Origin: Chrysaora quinquecirrha
Taxonomy: Eukaryota; Cnidaria; Scyphozoa; Semaeostomeae; Pelagiidae
Assembly: GCA_014526335.1 (NCBI GenBank)
Contig: JACTAT010000002.1
Span: 7,842,629-7,906,628 of the forward strand
Direction: 5' to 3'
Length of the DNA stretch: 64,000 bases
Positions 46,401-58,400 of this stretch are shown piece after piece (the stretch's first letter is position 1; the number at the start of each line of letters is the position of its first letter). Made by a program: the position numbers and the translations under genes. Under the pieces are notes generated by a model. The model saw only the letters and a program-made list of their open reading frames with translations, was not told the origin of the DNA and did not search any database.

Positions 46401-49400
46401 GGGATGGCTATAATGGTTTGGATAATTGCAGGAGTTCCTTGTATATTCGCCGGTCTATGCTACTGTGAGCTGTCTTGTATGTATAAAAAAGTTGGCGGGG
46501 AGTACATCTATATCTCAGAGGCATATGGCGAGGCTATGGGGTTTTTCGTGGTATGGATGAGGTCATTGGTGACAATTCCGTCAGTATTAGCTGTACTATG
46601 CCTTGTAATTGGAGAGCATTTGGTTGAACCATTTTACGATATTAACAGTCAAACAGGGCTTTGGTATGTAAGAATAACAGGCGTGATCTCCGTTGTCATA
46701 TCTACTGCACTTAACTGCATGAGTACATCTTTCACGGGAAAAGCCCAATTCCTTTTTACAACCATTCAGACCCTGTCAGTGTTATTTCTGGTTGCACTGG
46801 GCATCTGGCAAACATCGATTGGTCATACTGAAAACTTCGTCAACATGTTTAACAATACAAGAGAGTTCGACATTGGCAGTTTTGGTATTGCACTGTATAA
46901 TTGTCTGTACAGTTACGATGGGTGGGGCCTTATTGCTTCAGTAACTGAAGAAATAAAAAACGTTGAAAAAACACTATGGCTGTCAATGGTAACTGCAATT
47001 CCATTTGTTATTGCATGCTATGTTATTGTTAACTTGGCCCTCATGTCTGCGCTAACACAACAGGAAATGGCGAATTCATCAACTGTTGCAACGACATTCG
47101 TTAAGAAGATTCTTGGTAAAAAGGTTGCAATGATCATACCGTTTCTTGTGGTATTTTCTTGCTTTGGATCCTTGAATTCAACACTTTTTGGAAATGCGAG
47201 GGTTTTGCTATCTGCAGCAAGAGAAGGACATCTTCCTTACTTTCTATGCTTCATACATAGAAAGAGACGTACTCCCATTTCTGCTGTCGTAGCATTATCT
47301 CTTTTGACTTCGTTTTGGATGATCATACCAGGCACTGATATACAAAGCCTCATAGCATACTTCTCATTTGCTGTTTGGATGCAATATTTTTTGGCAATAT
47401 TCAGCGTTATTGTTATGCGGGTTCGTAAACCTGATATGCCTAGGCCAATCAAAGTGTGGATCATCAACCCGATCTGCACGAGTTTATTTTCACTATTTCT
47501 GGTTGTGATACCATTTGTTAAGAAACCAGTTGAAAGCAGCATTTGCTTGGCATTGTCATTACTTGCTTTGCCTATTTATTATGTTTTCATCGTAAAGAAA
47601 GACAGCCTGCCACCATGTCTTAATAACATGATGCGTAGAATTAATGAATTTCTTAAAGCAAAATGTAATCTTGTTCCTTGCACTTTTGATAACAACAACT
47701 ATCAGAAAATTGATGAAAATGACTAATTATAAGCATTAGTAGTTTGAATTTTTACAATAAAATCAAGTCGTCAACTTGAGTCATTGACTTTTTTTCTAGC
47801 GCTTGCCTCGATCTTACAGGCCTCATACATTCAAATCGTCATCTACTTCGGTGGATGGTCATCGGACCCTCGCCGTGAATGTTTACCAAAGAGGTCATTG
47901 TGGAACAAACAGTGTCATTTATAGTAAACACGTTCATGACAAACAGATGAAAAAGGAACGATTTGCTTCGAGGAAAAGAGAAGAGCGGAAATACTTGGAA
48001 GCATTGTTTGTCTGACACACCTTAGAGTATAAACGTCAGAAACAGACCGAAACAATTGACAAATGCGGAATTTATACACTGATGCGGATCAAAATGCACC
48101 AATCAAGGAAGCTGGATTGGTATCATCGATGGTGTGGCTGCGGCAACATCTAAAGGAACGTCACCACCACCACAACCACCCCTACAACCATCACCTTGAC
48201 CACCCCTATCATCACCACCACAACCACCCCTACAACCATTACCACGATCAGCCCTATCAAAACCACCACAACCACCCCTACCCTCAGCACCGCAACCTTC
48301 TCTACCACCACCACCACACCTACCCTAGCACCACAATCACCCCTACCAACCAGCATCATGATAATCGTGGTCATCAACATCATCATCATAACCACCACCA
48401 TTATCATCATAATCATTATCGTCATCGTTGTGCATACCGATAAACATCTTTCATCATTTGACCGAAATAGCTCTATTCAACCAGAGTCGTTCTTCAAACA
48501 TGCCCATAGGGCCCCTATGTCAATATCTGGTATTGTGTTTTCATGTTCTGGTATTGTGTTTTAAGCACCAATCAGCTCGCCGGATGCAGCGGGATGAGCA
48601 ATTAAACCAATTAAAGGGTCCAAGGGAGAAACCGAACTCAGTCCGTCTACACAGAACCGGCCTTTTTGTTTTGATAAGGACAGATTCCGAAACACTTTCG
48701 TGATACGTCAGGCAAAATGTTTGACCGTTTGGCCACGTCCAAAAGCATTTTTCGTTCAACATTTTTTGCTTGCATCAAGCAAATATGTTTTTGATCTTTT
48801 CAAAAAACATCTAGCCACAGACGTCTGTCAAGGAATGTTTTATCATTTGGCCGCCTATCCAACATTGCTTGTCAAACATTTCTTGTGTTATTATCATGCT
48901 CCAACAACTTGCAAGATTTCGGCACCTAGCAACATTTCTTAATAACAAGACGTTCGTGCTTGCGCATTAGCAAAGGCTTCTTTGCTCCAAACTGTTTGAC
49001 AGCAGTGTTTTTGGACGTGGCCAAACGGTCAAACATTTTGTTTAAAGTAAATTCAAAATGTTGGACCAGGAATATTTGGTCGTTTGGCCAGAGTCTAAGA
49101 TTTGAAAATAATAGAAAAATATACTGACTAGCTTGTATTGACGCCATCAGATGTTGTGTAGAAGGATATTTAGCATTGTATGATTATTGGGGAACTTCTC
49201 CTGCTTTTGGGTTACATGCCATTACTTGCAAGAAATTTTAATATTTATTGTTTTTCTTTTACAGTTCAGAGGTACGACTCTGCGAGGTACAAATTGTCTG
49301 TTTTTTTAAATTGATATTTTGAGTATACTTCAAAGCTTTTGATATCTGATTTAAAGTGGATTTCCACCTCAAAAAAAAATCTACGCTTTTGGTACCGGTC

Positions 49401-52400
49401 ATTATTTATGACTGGGTGGGGGCTGAAGAGAAGATGGTTGGGTAACTGGAAAATATTAGTTGTCTTGAGTGGGGTAACCAAACATGCCTTGAACATATTG
49501 AGGTTTAGGCTATTTTTTCTGCTTTTCAATGATGGGGTAAAGAAAATTTTAGACTTGAAATTGGTGGGGGTAAAATTCTTTTGATGGTGCAAAATAACTT
49601 CTCTTCGCCCCCACCCCGGTCATAAATAATGGCCGCTCCTTGCTGACACTAATCATAACATAGTGCAAGCGCAGACGCTAGAATCGCCGCATCGGTACGA
49701 TTACATCGGTTTTGAAAGTTCACTTCAAGTAAACTTTTTCACGCGTATAACAGCAATATAGCGAGTCAAGAGCCTTTTATTTTTATAGTCTTCTGCTTAA
49801 AATTAGAAGTACAATCATTCGCTTGCTAAGAAGAGCCATCATTAATGGTTTTCATAGCAGCAAAAAGAGAAACAAAAACGAACAGCAGAGTTGCGCCAAA
49901 ATTTATTTGTATATCCGTACTGTGTTCCATTCCCTATTCGTGTCGATACCCGAGGGGTGTATCACTACTAAAAATGGTGTACGAGATTTATGGGACTCAT
50001 AAATCTCTTTGTCTCTTTTGGTCAGATTTATGGGATTTATTGAGATTTATCAAGATTTTTACAGGGATTTCTTCGATTTTTTCTAAGTATTTCCAAATTC
50101 GCCTTGCAAAAATCTCTTGTATAATGAATGTACAAATGACTGGATTTAGTGCCGAAGACTTAACCTTGACTTTAGATTGCGTTTTTAAGAGCGCACACAC
50201 TTTTCCTGCAATCGTTGTCCAGCTTAGTCCTACTCAGGCGAATCAAGACTTAGGTACATGCGCAGTAGCTAAAACAAGATTTTGAAGAGATTTATAGGAT
50301 TTATAAAATTCAAAAGATTTGTAAGATTTATGGAGATTTGTCATTAAGGTGTACGAGATTTATGAAGTGATACATCCCTCGTCGATACCCGTATTAATTT
50401 TTTACATGGAAATCCGCCTTTACTCATAATCAGTTCTAAGTTTTAAATCTTTGGAACATTCACTTTCTAGAACAAACACAGAAAGACGGCCACATCGAGC
50501 AAGTGGTCCAGTTTGCATGCTCTACAAAAATTCAACATGTAATAATGTTATCAGCCAACACCGTGCTATTTATGCTGCAAGTCGAGAGAGCTTTCTTTTC
50601 AAGGAGAAAAAATTAAGAGGTAAAATTTGAAGCGTTTTTATTTGATGTACCTTATTATTGATCGTAGAGGATGGGTAGCCGTCCTGTTCAAAGCGATTCC
50701 GAATAACTTAATTGTGTAATACAACGAGTATAGCAAGGCTATCTTGAAACCTGAAGTGTGGAATATTGGAATGTGGAATATTGGAATGGAATATTAGCAT
50801 GTCCAAAACCCGTAAATTCCTCAATAGTATCTAATATAGAGGCTGTTTCGAGATATTTTGACATTTCAGTATTCCAATACTCCAGTATTCCAATATTCCA
50901 GTATTCCAATATTCCAAAATTGGGTACCGCTCCTGTCCAAAGCGATTCTGAACGATTTCATTATGTAATACAATGAATATAGAAACCCAATTTCAATCAC
51001 TCTTGTGTCTCGAACAATAGGGGTTTTGAAATAAGCAGAGCAGAGGGTTTGGAATTTCTACTAAAGAATATTAAGTGTAGGGGTTAAAATAAGGTCAATA
51101 AGGGCCGGGTGAAAAACGCGGATTTCGCGATTTTTCAAGATGTGCGTTTTTCACTTTGCATAAGGGGGAATTGAACTTTTTTAAATTGACATGCAACTTT
51201 CCCTTCATGTTAATGCTGAATAAATTCTAGGCCTAACAGCAAACATTTTTTCTAATCATTTGTTTACTTTTTGTTACAGATACGTACAAATCGATAATAA
51301 ACAAGAAACTTATATCAACTTCATGTCGTCCGTATGTCTTACCGCTGCTTTGCCATACTCAATTTCCATATTGTGCTCAGAAAGAAGCAGATTCATCGAA
51401 GCTCATTCAACTTTGCCGTGGTGATTGCCTCAAATTACAAAATGATATCTGTTCAACTGAATATTTGGCTGGTAAAGCTGATTCATTCTTTTCTGCGGAG
51501 CTCCTACCAGATTGTTCCCAACTGCCTGCAAGAAATTGCATTAGAATCTACCCAAAGTCAGCATCAAATGAGAATAACATCTATCCTGTTGTCACGTGTA
51601 AGTTGAATTCACTTTTTGTTAGTAGAGCATCCCATTTATATGTTGAAGGTGCTGTGGCGTCGTTGTGTAATCCAGCTGACTCGTGGTGTCAGAAACTCAG
51701 TGTGGTCAGGGTTCGAGCCCAGCCACGGTAGCGTCACGGCAAGGGTCGAGGTCTCGATTAGTAAACTACTACTGAGATCCAAGCGACTGGCGCTAAAACA
51801 CCATTTCACCTTAATTGTCTTCAAATCTGCATAATTTGGCAGACGTATTTAGAAGAAACTTAAAGACAACGAAGCCTGCGGGTACTTCTATTGTTCATTT
51901 TACTAGACGTGTCACCAAAATGGGTAACTTTTTCAGCAACAATTTCCCTGCATATTGGTTTGTTTTTCGGTAAAATCTCTCGCATGGGTAGTAAATTATA
52001 AAAAACTGCATTGCTTTTTTTGCATTTAGAGTAAAACATAGAAATTTGATTCGGGAAACCGTAACTGACAGCCTCCTTCTGAACGAATTGGTTCAAATTG
52101 GAAGTTTAGTTTAACGCCTTTTGTCACTTTTGTATTGCTTCAATTCTCCAACTGTTTGGCTATTTTCAGCTTCATTGTGATCAGTATCAGCGCAAATCTG
52201 AAGTTCAGTTTGACGCATTTCGTCATTTTAAGGATGGTTGATCTTGGTTTTAGACGTGTTTCATAAGTCATAGTTTTCGCTCCTTACTTAGGCTAATCCA
52301 ACCTCGTCCCCAGGGTGAATAGGCCTCTACTTGAAACTCCGCTGTCCATATTCGACCCTGGTATCGGCCTTGTCTATTCGCAATTTGATTGGCTGTTCAA

Positions 52401-55400
52401 ACAATATAAATTTTAAGTGACGTCACAGTGTATTAAAAATTTCACACCAAAATAGGCCGAAAACTATGTGAAAAACTTGTGAAAAAACCAAAAAATTATG
52501 CTACATGAGATATTGTATCTTACAGTTATCAATGAAATTCTTTGCATTTCCTTTCAAAAACATCTGCTTTCGAAATCTACATCTTGTTTTTATGCCTAGG
52601 CCAAAATTGCCAGTATTTTGGCAGATTTTGTGGCCGGTACAAGGGCCCAAATCGATTTGACGGTTGAAATTCGAGGAAACTCGATTTGGGGCCTGGGGAC
52701 GAGGTTGAGGCTAATCTGATTTGGATAGGTCGGTCAGAACTCTGAGCAATCAGTGCTCTCAGCATAAGGCAATCCAGTTCAATTTTTTTCTAAGTTAATC
52801 ATTGTTGCTGTCTCTAAAGACTGCCGTTGCTGTTTGCGAAGAGTGGGAATTATGTAATGAATCCATAGCTGTATTATGATGAGAAGGAAATTGCTCATGT
52901 TGGTTCCGAGAGCAAAAGGGAACAAGGGTAGGAGTACAGAAAAGGCGTCTACAACGATGAAAGAAAGGCAAATCGGCCGCGTGTGTACAAATTTAAACCT
53001 CTTTAGTAGAAACGTCTACTAGCGTGTATTTGCACCCGTGCTGCATTCGCTGCTATAGCTATAGCTCTGAAGCAACCTTGATGCTGAAGCATTGAATTTT
53101 CGTTGTTTAGCTCATTATGATTCCGACGAACTTCAATATGTAACAGAAACCCCTGTATGACTTGATTACATCAAATACACTCTTTTTTTATTTTATTTTA
53201 CTTTATTTCATTTTTTTTCAATTTATTTATTTTTATTTTATTTTATTTTATTTTATTTCATTTTATTTCAATGTATTTATTTTTATTTTATTTTATTTTA
53301 TTTTATTTTATTTTATTTTATTTATTTTTTCCCAGTACCAAAAGTTTTTTAATTTTTGAGTATTTTGGTACCTACTGAATGTTTCTTAGCAGTTTCTTAG
53401 GGATCTAAATTTAATTGTTTCAAAACATGTGATTGACCCTTCCTTAAAGAAAGCAATGATCTACGTTAACAGAAGCTTCTTTTTGTAAAAATAGACACTT
53501 AACGTGTAACAGATGTTCGTTTCTTGAGGCTATATTTCTTATTCTTAAGATTGCTGAAATCTGCGAGTTTCTTACATTCTGGGTCAAGTACTGAAAGTTT
53601 CTTCACCAATAATGATCTTAATACTGATAAACGAGTTTCTTATAATAAAAAGAGTACTGTTCCCCACCTAGCATTTCTTGAAGAGACCTTACATTTGATC
53701 TAACCTGTAGACCTTGATGACCCAACATCTTATCATTCCCTTCCAGAGAAACGTTAGCAAGGTATTTCCAGACCAGCTCTTCATCCCTTTAGATTTGATT
53801 GAACTGGACTCAAGAGTGCAGGTTCCAGAAAACTTTGACCTAAATCACAGCCTCGTGTCTCCCATGATGTGCAGTGACGTGCAGTAATTCTCTATTTAGA
53901 ATGCTCATTGGCACAATGCCTAAAACTTATAAATTAGACTGTGTTACAAGAATCAGTTTTGCATTTAAAGTATTGAACAAAGTTGCAGCTACAGTAATTG
54001 AAGACTTTTATCATCTTGATAATTGTTAAAGTGAATCTATTCCATATGCTCAATTTACCCACAATGAGGGTATATATACTGTACAGGGAACTTGTGTAAC
54101 CTTGTTCCCTTTGCCCCAAATCGAATTTCCTGCAATCTCAACCGCCAAATTGATTTGGACCCTGGTCCAAAGTACTGGCAATTTTGGCCCAGGCATCAAA
54201 ACAAGAGTTACAATGTCGCATGTTGCATAATCTTTTGGTTTTATGCATATTTTTTCCTTTTTTCGGCCTAATTTGGAGTGATATTATGATAAAACTGTGA
54301 CGTCACTTAAAGTTTCTATTGTTCGAACAGCCAGTCAAATTGCGAACAGACAAAGCGGATACCAGGGTCGAATAAGGACAGCGGAGTTTCACGTGGAGGC
54401 CTATTCACCCTGGGGACGAGGTTGTATATAATTACGAGCATGTTAAACAGCCAAACAAGACGACATGCCACGAGACGTTTTGTCTTCGCTTAACATTAGT
54501 TGTCCCACAATGATGGCTCTCAGACAGCTAAGGTAGTGAAACATTTTCACACTATTTTGGTGTCATTGACACGATCTTGATTTCTAATAGCTGTTAAATT
54601 ATTGCTTTCATCTGCTTATCATTTTGCGTTTTCGATACATGTAGCCTTCGCAAACCAGGCTTCCCATTCTTTCTAAGCCCCTTACTAGTAAATAACTCCA
54701 TAGGCCATTGCGTAAAGGGAATGTGTTGAGACGTGGCACAGCGTATTGTCTGTGAATTTCTAACAGTTGCTTGATTTTGCTTGAATTTTCTTTGAGAACC
54801 AGGCTGCTGGTTGCAAAATAGCTGGACTTGCGCAAATCCCTATACTTCGCTCGATGTTGTTGTTGTCTTCTAAAATCGCAAAGTGTGTGTGTATGCCTAG
54901 TATAATTGGTGGTGCCCAGTTTGTGTAGAATCACTGTGTTGGAGTGACAAGCAAACGCTGAGTAGTAGAACCTGGAGAATCGTGTAATAATAAGTCTACA
55001 CAAAAGCAAGCCTGCATGGAAACGAGGCAACATTACCAGTTCCCCATACAAATCTGTTCACATTGTTTGGAACGACCTTTAGCTATTACGTTCTGATTTG
55101 ATTTGCTTTGCTCCATTGTATCAAACTTAACGTATTCCACAATACATCACGAGAACTCAGTACACAGCGCTAATACTGAATCATTGTATGTGAACCCTTT
55201 CACGCCTTCGCAGGCGGGGGTCATGGATCTCCGTTCCGATGGCCAAAGCCGTAAAGATGATACAGTAGTCCTGAAAGTCTGCTGTACACAGCTCTTGTTA
55301 CACCTGCGTGATCGTAATGATTTAGAAACAAACTTGACTGCGTAAAACCAATGGTTAAATGGGTTGAATTCAGAATGCTGCAAATAACGAGAAAAGACGA

Positions 55401-58400
55401 AAAGTGCTAAATTGTGGTCTCATCAATGGACTAAGAGATTTATCGTGAAAACTGAGATTTGACCAAATGGTTTAAATCTGACTTAACCCCCGTTATTCGT
55501 GTTCACACACCAGGCTTTTGTTAGTCGGGTGTTGTGAGTCCTCCATTGTTCGAGATTTAAAGATGGATTTAGCGCAAAGAAGCCGACCCCGTATTTTTAA
55601 TTATTCAAAACGCTGTCGCTCTTTGAAGTAAACGATCTTTGCTTGTATGGACTTGGCTGATTATATCGCACTTTGCATGGCTGACAAATTTGTCGCGTGA
55701 AGTTCCTCAGCTTTTACTTTACATCTAAGATGTCTATTGCTTCATTCCATATTGTCTGAAACCGTGTCTTGCCGTCGAAGATTGTCCTGAATTTTTCGTC
55801 TTTAAATTGGATAAAAATGGGTAAGAAAGTACTTGTTTTCATTCGTAGTCCGCGTATTTGTCTAGTGTGAAACGTCTGACATCTTTGCTTCGAGCAGTTG
55901 TGTTTTTCTTGGCCTAAGATTACAGTTACAATGTTTCGTGATCATTTTAGATGGTTAGTTGATATGATATTGTTTGTTGATGATGCAGAAAATTTCCCTA
56001 TTGTTCATGCCATCAACTGGCCAACTATACATTTCTATTATGAAATCGATAGCCTTTATCTTTAGTCACATGATTTCATCCTATAATGGCGAGGACAGAA
56101 GAGTCTGATATTCCAGATAAACATATAACTGTTCTTATTGTAACTTAATCTGGCTTTTGTATGCTTATTTCTTCATGGTTTATCAAATCTCGCTATTTTT
56201 CGCTAGAAACAGTTTCTTCGATGGTCCATAAGTCGTGTTTTTAAGTCCTGAAAGCTCAAGTGTTTTGTTGACAGTTTCCATCAGTCTAATAATTTGATCG
56301 TCGTTCGTATAAGTTTTTGTGGTGAAGTGCTTCTGAAAAGTTGGCCTCGTTTTTGTAGGACTTTAAGGTTAAGAAAAATCAAACCTAAATTCATGAAGGT
56401 TTTTTAAGATTGCTAGAGATTTTCAGGGATGCCTTTCGGCAAGAAAGAGAATTGGATTTGGATTTCCGGGAGTGACTACCGACAATCTACTGCATTTTCG
56501 CTTCTTCTTGTCCTGATTTTTATGATTTCACGCGATTTCTAATAATTTGCTAGGGGAAGCCTTGTAGAATAAACTATGTTCCACGCCAAAAGGTCTCCTA
56601 GCCTATCGAAACATAAAGTGCCATCAATTTGCCTGGAACACAGGCGAGGCGAGGTATGCAGTACATATACTTTTCGGAACCCTACCCGACCACCAGTGCT
56701 CGTTTCAAAAAGGTTACGGGATTATTGTTAAAAACGGTAAGAAAAGGGTTTGCGAGAAAGTGGTCAAGTAGCGAGATTTCTGAGAGGATTTCCCCTCGCT
56801 TGAACCTGCCTGGAACACGTGCCTTTAACTGGCGCTTTCCTGACAGAAAATCTTGCCTTTGGTGATGGTGATGAGTCTAACGTTCTCCTTTGATTGTGGC
56901 GAACTGATTCCAATAAACCAAAATGTTTGATAAGCCAAATAATCGGACCTATCATTATGATACATGCCCTTCTTTGATTCAGTAAAGGATGGTTAATACT
57001 TTCCACGTGCTCCGTTTAGGCCCTAAACAGCTAGTTCAAACAGCTAGTTCGTTTAGTTGACCAATTGACCAGTGGACCAGAAATAGTGTGGCTGATTGAC
57101 CATGTGGCAAGTTGGTAAGAAATCGTCAAGAGACGATGTTTTGAGGTGGAGATTGAACCGCTTGAAAAGTTCAGTATTTTCAGACGGCTGATTCGACGCA
57201 CGTTTTATCAACTGGCTGGCTTGAAGCGTGAATTTAATGTTACCATGCCTTTTTTTACTGTTTACGCCTAGGCGGCACTTGTTGTCATTAAATCTCATTC
57301 GTCTCGTCAAATCTCGTTTTTGAACGGCCTAAAATGTTTCACTGAAGATCGCTGCATTACGTTTTTTTACCAGAGGTTTGGTTTGCTCCAAAACGTTGGC
57401 ATGTAAATTTCACTTGGAAATTGTTTGGAGGAGCAAGTTGTCTCTTGCTTTGTCGTACCCACGCCCCAAAGGCCAATTTGGTTTTCAGTGCTTTGTTCTT
57501 GAGGTACATATACTTGCAATGATCTTCATGAAATTGCTACTTTTTCTCTTCATTATCAGTCACTAATACCAGTGTGTATTATGTTGGAAGAATTGTTGAA
57601 CACTTTGCTGCTGGATGATTATGCATGGTCAGTGCAGTAGGGTATTTTTGAAATGAACGCAATTGAAACAAAAATTGCAGATTTTGCACTGCATTCAAAA
57701 GGAATACATTAAAGGCACTACACACTTTTTTATAAGAACACTTGGCCTCGATTTCAGCCTGCCTGTTTCTTATTTTTGAAGCTGAACTTGCCACCCCCTA
57801 CCCTTCTAAAAAGCATTGTTAAAATGTGTTTCAGAGCAAGAAGGGAGTCACGCTGGTCAACTTCGCTCGTGCCTATCCAAAATAGTTTCTGCGATAGCAA
57901 AGAGTCTTGACCCAAATCTGCTTGGTGTTTCGAACAAAGGTTTTTGTTATAAAAATAAATGTAGACCAACATTAAAGTGGCTGAAGCCACTCAGAGAACG
58001 CCATGCAATGCCTTTAAGCAGTTTGGCTAATACTACTGTCCAATTCATCGTATAATACGAATCCTAATGACAAATCATTGGTCACGTGGTAGATGACATT
58101 CTGTAAGAAAAAGTGTGGACGATTACTTGAGATGAAGAGAATAATAAAACGCAGCTTAAACCTGAACAATCATTTAAGAATGTCCAATAAAGAATGAGAT
58201 TTTCGTGTCTTTTATCTTGATAAATGTTCTTATTTCATTTGGTCAATAGGATAAGTGTGGCTCTGTTTAATTGCATTTCTGCACCTCAAATGGGATTTGA
58301 GCACGATCTCTGTTCCTTTTTTTCATTTTAAATAATATATGAAGATTTATTAGATGCGTCTGCTTCTTGTCGGTCTTATTTTATCTTTTTAAATGACTTA

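Noticed and set aside
48063..48564. His/Thr/Pro-rich open frames resembling a His-rich protein
   Set aside because: Translation of the CACCACAACC minisatellite, which occurs again inverted at 18 kb; no start context or splice support.
53162..53359. Phe/Tyr/Ile open frame of 65 codons
   Set aside because: Translation of the TTTTA microsatellite.
54608..55051. 147-codon minus-strand open frame in Ror intron 7
   Set aside because: No recognisable domain, no plausible neighbouring exons, and composition unlike the coding exons of the window.
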